DNA from: Patescibacteria group bacterium
GTDB lineage: Bacteria; Patescibacteriota; Patescibacteriia; 2-12-FULL-60-25
DNA length: 58,918 nt
Direction of reading: 5' to 3'
Assembly: GCA_018061755.1 (NCBI GenBank)
Contig: JAGOTP010000004.1
Location: 1-58,918, forward strand
Positions 31,494 to 39,284 of this stretch are shown one piece after another. The notes under the pieces are model-generated. The model ran no database searches. It saw nothing but the letters and a program-made list of their open reading frames with translations, and had not been told where the DNA came from. The position numbers were made by a program, and so were the translations under genes. Positions within the stretch are counted from its first letter, which is position 1. Every line of letters starts with the position of its first letter.

Positions 31494-33404
31494 ATGATCG
31501 AAGAAGTCCAAGTACGCCGTGAAAAACTAGAACGTCTCACGAAGCTTGGGATTGATGCCTATCCCAAAACCCATCGCCGTGATGCTTCGATTGGGTTGAT
31601 TCAAGCGTCTTTTGATGAGTTTGTCGCTCAAGGGAAGACGGTCACGGTAGGGGGCCGTGTTATGGCCGTCCGTGTGCACGGCGGCCTGGCCTTCGCAGAT
31701 TTGGTCGACGAAACGGGAAAGATCCAGCTGAGCTTGAAAGAGGAAGCACTGAACACGGCTTTCACTGTTTTTTGTGGCCAGATTGATCCAGGAGATATTC
31801 TCGAAGCCACAGGTATACCTTTTCTCACAAAGCGCGGAGAACGCTCGATTGCTGTTTCAGAATGGACGATTCTTGCCAAAGCCCTTCGTCCTTTGCCAGA
31901 CAAATGGCATGGTCTGCAAGATGTTGAGGCTCGTTATCGCCATCGTGAATTAGACCTCATAACGAGCTCTGAAGTAAAGAACACGTTTATTGTTCGATCT
32001 AAATTGGTTCAGTCGATGCGTCGTTTCTTGGACGAACGTGGATTCTTAGAGGTGGAAACCCCGATGCTCCATCCAATCCCAGGAGGAGCCAATGCCAAGC
32101 CATTCATCACGCACCACAACGCTCTCGATATCGATTTGTATCTGCGGATTGCCCCTGAGCTTTATTTGAAACGGTTGATCGTGGGAGGTTTTGAAAAAAT
32201 CTATGAAGTCGCGCGCTGTTTCCGCAACGAAGGGATCAGTCCGATGCATAATCCTGAGTTCACACAGATCGAACTGTATTGGGCGTTTGTTGGTCAGGAC
32301 TTTTTGGGTTTCTTGGAACAGATGCTTGTAACCATGATGGAGCAAGCAATTGGCTCAACCAAAGTTACGCGACAAGGTCATGAGCTTGATTTCAGCGCTC
32401 CTTGGTCACGCAAGACCTTTCGGGAGATTGTGCTTGAATCGTGTGGGATCGATGTGAACCGTTGTTTTACCTCAGAAGATGTCTTGAAAGAGGTGGCTAC
32501 GGCTGGTCTCAAGATCGATTTCCGTGGCTGTATTGGGTTGGGTGAACACTTGGATCAGCTCTATAAAAAGACCGCTCGCCCAGCTGTTGTTCAGCCAACG
32601 TGGGTTCTTGATTATCCGGTTGAAATGAAGCCGCTGGCTAATCGTAGCGCAGCAGACTCGACCAAGGCGGCTGTAGCTCAGCTCGTCGTCATGGGAGGAG
32701 AGATTGTGAACGCTTACTACTACGAGCTGAATGATCCGATCGATCAACGTCATCGTTTTGAAGAAGAAGAGAAGCTAGCGAGCCAAGGGAGTGAAGAGGC
32801 GCAGCGTATCGATGAAGATTTCTTGATGGCGCTTGAACAAGGCATGCCGCCGACAAGCGGTATGGGAATGGGTATCGACCGCTTAGTTGCCCTTCTCACG
32901 GATAGTCCAAGTTTGAAAGAAGTCATCTTCTTCCCAACACTTCGTCCGGTTGAACATTCGGGTAGTGAGATGAAAAAATCTAGCCAAACACAAGTTGCTC
33001 ATTCTGTCCTCTTGGATGATGGTAGTAAGCCACGTTGGAGTTTGCTAAACACAGCAGCGCATCTGGGAGCCTCCTTCGCCGCTCGTGAAGGCAAGAAGTT
33101 GATCCGGATGGATACGACGGAGACCAAAGATGGAGAAGCGATTCAGATGAATATCCAACATGCAATCATGATGAAGCGGGCAGCCGATTCAGCCGCGCTT
33201 CATCGTCTGAAGCAGGAAGCGGAGGCGCAGGGCTTACGAGTCGTGTGTTTAACCCAGGCGATGCAGGACTCAACGAACGATCAGAAGGTTAAGACGGCTC
33301 ATGCTGAAACCTTGGGAGATCAAACGAAGTATCTCGGTGTGCTGGTATTTGGTGGGAAGAAAGAAGTGGAGCAGCTTACCCAGACTTTCTCGTTGCTTGA
33401 GTAA
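31494..33404 (+). CDS. lysS: Lysyl-tRNA synthetase (class II) fused to a DUF2000 domain
   Basis: Residues 1-487 are a standard LysRS: OB-fold anticodon domain (TVGGRVMAVRVHGGLAFADLVD), motif 2 (FRNEGISPMHNPEFTQIELYWAF), and motif 3 (GMGMGIDRLVALLTD ... VIFFPTLRP). Residues about 488-636 are extra. They read VAHSVLLDDGSKPRWSLLNTAAHLG, then MQDSTND and YLGVLVFGGKKEVEQLTQTFSLL. That is the pattern of DUF2000, a peptidyl-tRNA hydrolase 2-like fold. The fusion is in one open frame with no break. It suggests a tRNA-linked activity, perhaps editing or peptidyl-tRNA release, but the role is unproven. Confidence 0.93.
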   Translation: MIEEVQVRREKLERLTKLGIDAYPKTHRRDASIGLIQASFDEFVAQGKTVTVGGRVMAVRVHGGLAFADLVDETGKIQLSLKEEALNTAFTVFCGQIDPGDILEATGIPFLTKRGERSIAVSEWTILAKALRPLPDKWHGLQDVEARYRHRELDLITSSEVKNTFIVRSKLVQSMRRFLDERGFLEVETPMLHPIPGGANAKPFITHHNALDIDLYLRIAPELYLKRLIVGGFEKIYEVARCFRNEGISPMHNPEFTQIELYWAFVGQDFLGFLEQMLVTMMEQAIGSTKVTRQGHELDFSAPWSRKTFREIVLESCGIDVNRCFTSEDVLKEVATAGLKIDFRGCIGLGEHLDQLYKKTARPAVVQPTWVLDYPVEMKPLANRSAADSTKAAVAQLVVMGGEIVNAYYYELNDPIDQRHRFEEEEKLASQGSEEAQRIDEDFLMALEQGMPPTSGMGMGIDRLVALLTDSPSLKEVIFFPTLRPVEHSGSEMKKSSQTQVAHSVLLDDGSKPRWSLLNTAAHLGASFAAREGKKLIRMDTTETKDGEAIQMNIQHAIMMKRAADSAALHRLKQEAEAQGLRVVCLTQAMQDSTNDQKVKTAHAETLGDQTKYLGVLVFGGKKEVEQLTQTFSLLE

Positions 33405-33416
33405 GCCCATTTGTTT

Positions 33417-33794
33417 ATGCGTATCGTTCTTTGTTACGGAATCTTCGATCGTCCTCTAGACGCCTACCAAACTTACTTCCATACCGCGCGTTTGCAAGGG
33501 AGTCGGTTGTATGTCGTTGTGGTTCGTGATCGTTTGGCGATGGAAGCCTTTGATCAGCTGCCGCAGATGGGAGAGGCTGACCGGCTAGAGCGCGTTCAGA
33601 GCCATCCATTGGTCGATAAAGCGTATCTGGCTCATGCAGAGGAGCCGCTGCGCACCATCGAGGCTTTACGACCCCACGTTTGTCTTCTGGGGGAGGAGCG
33701 ACACGGCCTACCTCACGCCTTTGAAGCCGAGTTGATTCGTCGCGGCGTCTTTCTCAATGTTCATTCGGTTGCCCATTCCTTATCTACTCGCTAA
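33417..33794 (+). CDS. Nucleotidyltransferase-like protein lacking the HxGH motif
   Basis: The product is 125 aa from ATG 33417. The opening RIVLCYGIFDRPLDAYQTYF matches the G.FD.lH.GH start of cytidylyltransferase-like proteins (FAD synthetase, RfaE, TagD type), and GSRLYVVVVRDRLA and ALRPHVCLLGEER are the following strand motifs. The catalytic HxGH is replaced by DAYQ, and the C-terminal ISSTKI signature is absent. The fold is probably kept and catalysis lost. It sits between lysS and serS with gaps of about 12 bases, which suggests a link with translation. Confidence 0.7.
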   Translation: MRIVLCYGIFDRPLDAYQTYFHTARLQGSRLYVVVVRDRLAMEAFDQLPQMGEADRLERVQSHPLVDKAYLAHAEEPLRTIEALRPHVCLLGEERHGLPHAFEAELIRRGVFLNVHSVAHSLSTR

Positions 33795-33805
33795 AGTCAG
33801 CCCAT

Positions 33806-35077
33806 ATGATTGATATTCAGTATGTTCGCGGAGCGGTAGAAGAGGTCCGTGAAAACTTACGTCGACGACAGGTCAAGGTTGATCTTGATCGCTTGTTGGT
33901 ATTGGACGAGGAGCGTTTGCGTCTGATCCAGGAATTGGGAGCTTTACGCCAAGAGCGAAATCAGGTTGCTGAACAGGTCTCACGAGCGACAGCTGAAGAG
34001 CGTCCTCAACTCATCGCACGTGGGAAAGAGCTGAAGCAGGTCTTGGCTGAACGTGAACCGGCCTTTGATGCAATTGAAGGCGAATGGAAAGAACTGCTGA
34101 TGCAGATTCCAAACCGGACCCACCCAGCCGTTCCAACAGGTGCTTCTGATGAAGAAAATGTCGAAGTAAAAATTGTCGGAGAGGCACAAGCTTTCACTTT
34201 TGAGCCCAAGTCCCATGTGGAGCTTGCCAAGCGTTTAGACCTCATCGATTTTGACCGAGGGGCTAAGGTCGCCGGAGCGAAGTTTTATTTCTTGAAAGGG
34301 AAGTTAGTCTTGCTTGAGCAGGCACTGATCCAGTGGGTCTTGAAAGAATTGGTAGCCGAAGGGTTTACGCCGATTGAAACCCCTGACGTGGCTAAGGAAG
34401 AAATCATGGCTGGCACGGGCTTCAATCCTCGTGGGTCAGAAGATCAGATCTATACCCTTAACGGGACGGATCTCTCGCTCGTCGCGACGGCCGAAATTCC
34501 GGTGGGAGGGTATTTCAAAGACGAGATCTTGGAAGCCAAGGATCTTCCTTTGCGTTTTGTGGCGCTTTCGCACTGTTTCCGTAAAGAAGCCGGTGCCTAC
34601 GGCAAGGAATCCTACGGACTCTACCGCGTGCATCAATTCACAAAGGTCGAGATGTTTATGTTCGCGACGCCCAGCCAGTCCGAAGCCTTGCATGAAGAAC
34701 TGCGGCGCTTGGAAGAGCGGATCTTTAGCAAGCTTGGTTTGCGTTATCGTGTGGTCGATATTTGTACGGGAGATTTGGGCGGACCAGCCTATCGCAAATA
34801 CGATTTGGAGGCTTGGATGTGGGGTAAGGGAGAAGGGAAAGGCGGTTGGGGTGAAGTGACGAGTACCTCGAACTGCACTGACTACCAAGCTCGACGTTTG
34901 AATATCCGTTATCGTACCGAAGACGGCTCTACAGACTTCGTGCATACCTTGAATGGCACGGCTGTGGCTTTGTCACGTGCTTTGATCGCAATTCTGGAAC
35001 AATATCAGGAAGCTGATGGGAGTATTCGTGTGCCAGAAGTGTTGCAACCGTTCTGTGGGTTCGATCGTATCGCTTAG
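33806..35077 (+). CDS. serS: Seryl-tRNA synthetase
   Basis: Charges tRNA-Ser. The 423-aa protein has the long N-terminal coiled coil (residues about 28-98, rich in Glu/Arg/Leu), class II motif 2 (SHCFRKEAGAYGKESYGLYRVHQF), and motif 3 (TLNGTAVALSRALIAILE). Length and layout are normal. It starts 11 bases after the nucleotidyltransferase-like gene and is followed 12 bases later by alr. Confidence 0.95.
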   Translation: MIDIQYVRGAVEEVRENLRRRQVKVDLDRLLVLDEERLRLIQELGALRQERNQVAEQVSRATAEERPQLIARGKELKQVLAEREPAFDAIEGEWKELLMQIPNRTHPAVPTGASDEENVEVKIVGEAQAFTFEPKSHVELAKRLDLIDFDRGAKVAGAKFYFLKGKLVLLEQALIQWVLKELVAEGFTPIETPDVAKEEIMAGTGFNPRGSEDQIYTLNGTDLSLVATAEIPVGGYFKDEILEAKDLPLRFVALSHCFRKEAGAYGKESYGLYRVHQFTKVEMFMFATPSQSEALHEELRRLEERIFSKLGLRYRVVDICTGDLGGPAYRKYDLEAWMWGKGEGKGGWGEVTSTSNCTDYQARRLNIRYRTEDGSTDFVHTLNGTAVALSRALIAILEQYQEADGSIRVPEVLQPFCGFDRIA

Positions 35078-35089
35078 GTTTTTTGTTCC

Positions 35090-36211
35090 ATGAAGACTTG
35101 GATCGAGCTATCTGCGTATGCCCTGCGTCATAACTATCGTCAGGTAGCTAACTTGGTGGCTCCAGCTCAGGTTATGGCTGTTCTGAAGGCGGACGCCTAT
35201 GGTCATGGCTTGCTTCAAGTAGCGGAGGCTCTGAAGGCGGACGCAGCTCTTTATGGCGTTGATCGTCTCGAAGAGGGGATCCAGTTGCGTCAGGCCGGTT
35301 TTGAATCTCAAATTGTGATCTTAGGCTTCACGGAGGCAAACGATGTTCGACGAGCCAGAGAATATCGACTTGATTTGGCCATCTCTAGTCTTGAAGCGCT
35401 GGAACAACTACATTTTACGACGCAAGAAAAAGGGGAAACGCTTAGGATTCACTTAGAAATCGAAACGGGCCTCTATCGTCTAGGTATCCCTCCAGAAGAT
35501 TACCCTCGTACGATTACGTTTTTGCAGGCTCACTCGGATTCAATCCAGGTTCAAGGACTCTTTACTCATTTTGCCAATGTAGAAGAGGAGCTGGATAAAG
35601 GATTCCCAGTCTTGCAAGAACAACGATTTCAGTCTGCCGTGCAGACCTTCACTGATGCGGGTATTCGGCCTCCGCAGTTGCACATGGCGTGTAGCGCCGC
35701 TGGTCTCGTCTTTGGCGCTTCCCATTTCAATCTTGTTCGCCTCGGAATTTCTCTCTACGGACTTTGGTCCTCAGAATTGGTCGAAGAACGATCGCGCACA
35801 AGAACAGATGTAAAGATTGTGCTAGAACCCGTCCTCTCTTGGAAAACGAAGATCGCTCAGGTGAAGTCTGTAGCTGCCAATGAAACGGTTGGCTATGGCA
35901 AGACACAAACCCTCACCAGAGCCTCTAAAATCGCCATCTTGCCGATTGGTTACTACGATGGCTATCCCAGAGCCCTGTCTTCGGTTGGCAACGTCCTGAT
36001 CCGTAATAGGCTCTGTCCGATCGTCGGGAGAATTTGTATGAATATGTGTATGGTTGATGTAACGGATGTGCCTCAAGCCACTGCAGGTGATGAAGTCACG
36101 TTGATTGGTCTGGGCATTCCTGCTGAAACGGTTGCAGCATTAGCGGGAACCCTGCACTATGAGCTCATAGCCCGTCTTTCAGCCAGCATCCCACGTCGCT
36201 TGGTTGCTTAG
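35090..36211 (+). CDS. alr: Alanine racemase
   Basis: Makes D-alanine for the cell wall using PLP. The 373-aa protein has the PLP lysine in AVLKADAYGHG (Lys33), the ETVGYGKT region with the second catalytic Tyr, and the C-terminal barrel with GRICMNMCMVDVTD. The usual MD in this last motif is MN here. A copy of the polar 13-bp motif lies inside the coding region at 35413. Confidence 0.92.
   Translation: MKTWIELSAYALRHNYRQVANLVAPAQVMAVLKADAYGHGLLQVAEALKADAALYGVDRLEEGIQLRQAGFESQIVILGFTEANDVRRAREYRLDLAISSLEALEQLHFTTQEKGETLRIHLEIETGLYRLGIPPEDYPRTITFLQAHSDSIQVQGLFTHFANVEEELDKGFPVLQEQRFQSAVQTFTDAGIRPPQLHMACSAAGLVFGASHFNLVRLGISLYGLWSSELVEERSRTRTDVKIVLEPVLSWKTKIAQVKSVAANETVGYGKTQTLTRASKIAILPIGYYDGYPRALSSVGNVLIRNRLCPIVGRICMNMCMVDVTDVPQATAGDEVTLIGLGIPAETVAALAGTLHYELIARLSASIPRRLVA
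35413..35425 (+). repeat. Polar 13-bp motif copy 2 (exact, inside alr)
   Basis: TTTTACGACGCAA in the alr coding sequence; left-arm orientation. Confidence 0.75.
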
Positions 36212-36228
36212 TCTGAAACACTGCTTTT

Positions 36229-37005
36229 ATGCCCTCGCTCTTTACCCTACGTAAACCCTATTTGTTGGTAGGAGTGATTGCGTTCGTCGGTTGGATCTTC
36301 TTGCTTTTTCGTTCCGAGTATTTCGAGCTAAAAGATGTTGAGGTCCAGGCGAGTGGGGGAATCATCTCTTCAGCGGACGTGCTACCGTTAGTTTTTCGTA
36401 TTTTAGATGAGCAACCGGCTCGTCCTTGGTCCAAGCGTCAACGATTCTTTCTGCCAACAGCAGCTTTGGAGGAGGGGATCAAGACGACGCTCTATGCGGA
36501 AGAGGTCAAAGTAGGTGATACAGAAAATAATATTTTACGACTCAACATCTCGTTTGGTTCTAGGTACATCTATACCACTCAAAATGGAGAAGAGTTTCTT
36601 AAGTGCGCCATTGCTAGGCCAGCGGGGATTGTTGTTACAGACCAACCTGTTTTGAATGCGGCTAGAAAGCGCTACCTATCTACAGATTTTACGACACAAG
36701 ACTTAGACGGTCTGGTGTATGTTCGAAATGCTTCCGGAACGATGGATGTACCCACGATGAAGCAGCTTTTGGAGCTAGGACGAATTTTAGACGACCATCG
36801 AATCAAATTTGCGCATATTGAAGAACAAACGTCCTCAACCGTTGCTGTTCATCTAGATAGGGGTCACGAGGTCTTATTTGATCTAAGTCAGCCCTTAAAG
36901 GAGCAGGCAGAACGTTGTCAGGCTATTTTACGAGACAAAGACTATCAAAAGACCCTACCAGCAGTGATCGACCTCAGAATCCCAGGACGAGCCTATCTAC
37001 GGTAA
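36229..37005 (+). CDS. FtsQ/DivIB-like cell-division protein
   Basis: The product is 258 aa. A short cytoplasmic N-terminus and one membrane helix (about 10-28) are followed by a POTRA-like start (FELKDVEVQASGGIISSADVLPLVF) and a periplasmic beta domain. It ends in VIDLRIPGRAYLR, like the conserved yIDLR.pgr.y end of FtsQ. Sequence otherwise is diverged. FtsQ ties the division-site synthase to FtsL/B. Position after alr, near other wall genes, agrees. Three copies of the polar motif (36533, 36687, and 36926 with two changes) lie in the coding sequence. Confidence 0.75.
   Translation: MPSLFTLRKPYLLVGVIAFVGWIFLLFRSEYFELKDVEVQASGGIISSADVLPLVFRILDEQPARPWSKRQRFFLPTAALEEGIKTTLYAEEVKVGDTENNILRLNISFGSRYIYTTQNGEEFLKCAIARPAGIVVTDQPVLNAARKRYLSTDFTTQDLDGLVYVRNASGTMDVPTMKQLLELGRILDDHRIKFAHIEEQTSSTVAVHLDRGHEVLFDLSQPLKEQAERCQAILRDKDYQKTLPAVIDLRIPGRAYLR
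36533..36545 (+). repeat. Polar 13-bp motif copy 3 (12/13)
   Basis: TTTTACGACTCAA, inside the ftsQ-like gene; left-arm orientation. One base differs from the consensus. Confidence 0.65.
36687..36699 (+). repeat. Polar 13-bp motif copy 4 (12/13)
   Basis: TTTTACGACACAA, inside the ftsQ-like gene; left-arm orientation. A further copy with two changes (TTTTACGAGACAA) lies at 36926-36938. Confidence 0.65.
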
Positions 37006-37017
37006 GTCCTACCCTAT

Positions 37018-37045
37018 GTGTCGTATAACTATTATTGTACGACTC
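37018..37045. other. dif-like 28-bp site (11-6-11 dyad)
   Basis: The left arm is GTGTCGTATAA, the centre CTATTA, and the right arm TTGTACGACTC. The arms are inverted repeats at 9 of 11 positions. Eleven-base arms around a 6-base centre is the geometry of XerCD dif sites, and the left arm matches the common XerC-arm consensus (ATTTCGCATAA) at 8 of 11. It lies 13 bases after the ftsQ-like gene, at the point where gene direction switches. No xer gene is in the window, so the partner is unknown. Confidence 0.5.
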
Positions 37046-37222
37046 TATATACCAGGCTTCCTAGGGTACCTTTATACCGCTGCTGTTAGGCTGGGTTGAG
37101 CCAAAAATCTGCCATCGGTACTGAACGAGCATGTCTTCTTGTTGCTGTCTCTGCCCTACACCCTCCCTCAAGGTTCCAGTTGCGCCGATATCCTCCTGTC
37201 GGGTCAAGAACGAGCTCTGTTG

Positions 37223-37235
37223 TTTTACGACGCAA
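37223..37235 (+). repeat. Polar 13-bp motif copy 5 (exact, last left-arm copy)
   Basis: TTTTACGACGCAA, in the strand-switch region. It is the last copy before the orientation flips. Confidence 0.75.
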
Positions 37236-37365
37236 TGCTTCAACGATCTGTTGGATGCAGGAACTAGAGTATGGTGAAGAACGATCTCAGACCACGCTTC
37301 CCCTGCCTTACGGTGGCGTAAGGGCTCTGGTGCTTAAGTTGTTTTTTATTTATGGGTTTGATTAT

Positions 37366-37378
37366 TTGCGTCGTAAAA
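37366..37378 (-). repeat. Polar 13-bp motif copy 6 (exact, first right-arm copy)
   Basis: TTGCGTCGTAAAA on the plus strand, the reverse complement of the consensus. It extends to CGTTTTA, so the central AAAACGTTTT is itself palindromic. Confidence 0.75.
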
Positions 37379-37444
37379 CGTTTTATCTTTCTCCCAAAAA
37401 ACTGGGCGTAGCTATATTTCTTTTAGCTCCCCTCTCCATCTCGT

Positions 37445-37463
37445 GACCTGTTAGGTCTTTTTT
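37445..37463 (+). terminator. Terminator at the end of the plus-strand arm
   Basis: GACCT-GTT-AGGTC followed by six T. It overlaps the last codons of the convergent SanA-like gene. Confidence 0.65.
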
Positions 37464-38089
37464 GCAACTGGTGATTGTGGTGGAATTACGTTTATATCAA
37501 ACCAAGCCTTTAAACTCGATAACAGATCTCTCGTAACGAACCACAGATCCTTTTTATAGGGCCTGATGTTGGCAGGAACACCATATGCCTCTAATCCGAA
37601 AGAACGGCAGAGGTAGATAGCTCGACCTAGATGAAAACGCTGCGTGATCAAGACAATCCGCTTGAGACGATAGACCTGTGACGCGCGACGACAGCTTTCA
37701 TAGGTACGGAAACCTTCATCATCTAGAATGAATCGATCCGGCGCTGCACCACGTTCTAGAAGCCATTTATGCATTACAGGAATCTCGGCCTCGCGAAAGG
37801 CTCCACCATCCCCTGTTAGGAGCATAGGCGCCCCCAAGAGACTTGAGACGCGTTCACCAACGAGTAAACGATCGGCGAGAGCATCACTTGGCTGTCCAGA
37901 ATCCTCAATCCCCGCTCCTAAAATCAAAACGGCGTCTGGATGCTTCGCTAACTGATCAACCGGTTTGATGAAAGGAATAGCCGATAGCTGAACATGCAGA
38001 ATAATGCCTAACGCAACAAGACTAAGACCTCCTAGTACGGTTAGACTGATGTATAAAACTCTTAAATTGCGTCGTAAAACGTTAGACAT
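37451..38089 (-). CDS. SanA/DUF218-type envelope protein
   Basis: The product is 212 aa from the ATG at 38089. The frame runs to 38206 but would overlap rmuC. One N-terminal membrane helix (about 11-33) precedes a DUF218 domain: DAVLILGAGIEDSGQPSDALADRL, LLTGDGGAFREAEIPVMHKWLLERG and IVLITQRFHLGRAIYLCRSFGL. SanA-type proteins affect envelope permeability. Their chemistry is not known. Codons 4-8 contain an exact copy of the polar motif. It is first on the minus-strand arm after the switch point. Confidence 0.82.
   Translation of the reverse strand: MSNVLRRNLRVLYISLTVLGGLSLVALGIILHVQLSAIPFIKPVDQLAKHPDAVLILGAGIEDSGQPSDALADRLLVGERVSSLLGAPMLLTGDGGAFREAEIPVMHKWLLERGAAPDRFILDDEGFRTYESCRRASQVYRLKRIVLITQRFHLGRAIYLCRSFGLEAYGVPANIRPYKKDLWFVTRDLLSSLKAWFDINVIPPQSPVAKKT
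38067..38079 (-). repeat. Polar 13-bp motif copy 7 (exact, in SanA-like gene start)
   Basis: TTGCGTCGTAAAA on the plus strand. It encodes Val-Leu-Arg-Arg-Asn near the N-terminus of the SanA-like protein; right-arm orientation. Confidence 0.75.
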
Positions 38090-38123
38090 GGTAGATGCAA
38101 CCGCTTCCGTTTGCTCCCAAACC

Positions 38124-39164
38124 CTACTCGTCTGCAAATGGCTTTTCCAACATGACCGGCTGTGCTCCCAAGGCCTGACCCGTAATACGCAGAACATCCT
38201 TATCAATTTTCACAAACTCTTTGTTCGCCAGATTATATTGACTGACTGCCGTGCCCAAGTGCTTCCCGATCGACTGAAAGTAGCTCTCATAAGCTTGGAG
38301 ATGGCGTGTGAGATCTCCCACTCGTATACGAATCTCTTTGGCCTGCTCTTCGATCTTCATGGCATTTAAACCCTGCAGGACGGTCTGTAGATAGGCGGAG
38401 AAGGATGTAGGCGAGACAATGATGACGTGATACTTGGAGGCTGCGCGCTGCAGCAAGTTCTCCGCCTCCGCCGCTAAGGCACCAATCTTGTTGACGAGTA
38501 GATCGTAGTAAATCGCCTCATGAGGGATAAACATGAAAGCGAATTCCGTCGTTCCATCTTGCGGGCGAATATATTTCGAGGTTTCCAAGATACGTTGTTT
38601 GATATCGTTCAAAAACACCTTCTCCAAACGGTCCTTCTCATCGTCAGATGTCGCCTCAACTAAACGGTTGTAGTTTTCTAAGCTGAACTTAGAGTCGATT
38701 GGCACAATTTTGTCTTTGACAAAGATAGCCGCGTCAACAATGATCCCGTCTTTGAAGGGATACTGCATCTGGTACTGCTCGGGAGAGAACAGGTTCCTGA
38801 GCAACGTCTCGAGGTAATACTCACCCAACACACCGCGCTGCTTTGGATTACTCAGAATGCGCTGCAGTTGATCGAGCTGTGTCGAGAAGGACAATACCTG
38901 GCGATTCGTCTCCTCGATCTTTACGAGACGTTCTGTGACGTCACGTACGGTACTCGTCATGTGATGACTTGAGCTCTGCTGCTGCTTCATGGTCTCGATG
39001 AGCGAGGTCTTTACGTCCCCTTGCATGTAGTCGAGCTTCTGCTGCAACGCCAAGAACAGATTCGGATCGATCGCTGGCTGGGCTAAGCGTTCGGACATAC
39101 GCCAGAGCAGATAGCCGATCACTCCAAACCCCAAGACAAAAATAACCGGCAAGAGCCATGGCAT
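38124..39164 (-). CDS. rmuC: RmuC-type recombination protein
   Basis: The product is 346 aa. An N-terminal membrane helix (about 3-20) is followed by a coiled coil (about 35-110). The RmuC domain then follows with RGVLGEYYLETLLRNLF, IVDAAIFVKDKIVPIDSKFSLENY and FAFMFIPHEAIYYDLL. Members limit inversions at short repeats and contain a PD-(D/E)XK-like fold; the D...DSK residues are visible. The gene lies 34 bases upstream of the SanA-like start on the same strand. Confidence 0.9.
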   Translation of the reverse strand: MPWLLPVIFVLGFGVIGYLLWRMSERLAQPAIDPNLFLALQQKLDYMQGDVKTSLIETMKQQQSSSHHMTSTVRDVTERLVKIEETNRQVLSFSTQLDQLQRILSNPKQRGVLGEYYLETLLRNLFSPEQYQMQYPFKDGIIVDAAIFVKDKIVPIDSKFSLENYNRLVEATSDDEKDRLEKVFLNDIKQRILETSKYIRPQDGTTEFAFMFIPHEAIYYDLLVNKIGALAAEAENLLQRAASKYHVIIVSPTSFSAYLQTVLQGLNAMKIEEQAKEIRIRVGDLTRHLQAYESYFQSIGKHLGTAVSQYNLANKEFVKIDKDVLRITGQALGAQPVMLEKPFADE

Positions 39165-39196
39165 AGTGCTTCCATTGTCCCAGGATTCTCTCTACC

Positions 39197-39230
39197 TTGA
39201 CAAGCGCTCTTCCATGACGAATTATCCACA
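39197..39230 (+). promoter_or_regulatory. Promoter with overlapping DnaA-box-like sequence
   Basis: TTGACA (39197-39202), 17 bases and AATTAT (39220-39225) form a plausible promoter for the acidic protein gene. TTATCCACA (39222-39230), a perfect classical DnaA box, overlaps the -10. A single box is not an origin, but DnaA could control this promoter. Confidence 0.45.
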
Positions 39231-39284
39231 AACGCAGACATCTATTCCTGTGCTATCTTCGACCCGTTGATTCCAATTTGTCGT

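Larger units (their letters stand above)
37006..37450. other. Strand-switch intergenic region, candidate replication terminus
   Basis: These 445 bases separate convergent genes and hold no convincing gene. A 116-aa frame at 37096-37446 starts without SD sequence or ATG context and looks like chance. The region holds the dif-like dyad (37018-37045), two oppositely oriented copies of the polar motif (37223, 37366), a CCTTACG/CGTAAGG hairpin near 37303-37320, and a plus-strand terminator at the right edge. Confidence 0.6.

Noticed and set aside
37096-37446. 116-aa plus-strand reading frame in the strand-switch region
   Set aside because: No ATG-type start in good context, no SD sequence, no domain, and it runs over motif copies, a hairpin and most of the gap. 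It is best explained as chance.
39222-39230. Origin of replication near the DnaA box
   Set aside because: Only one box is present, no AT-rich unwinding element or dnaA/dnaN genes are nearby, and gene polarity points to a terminus, not an origin.
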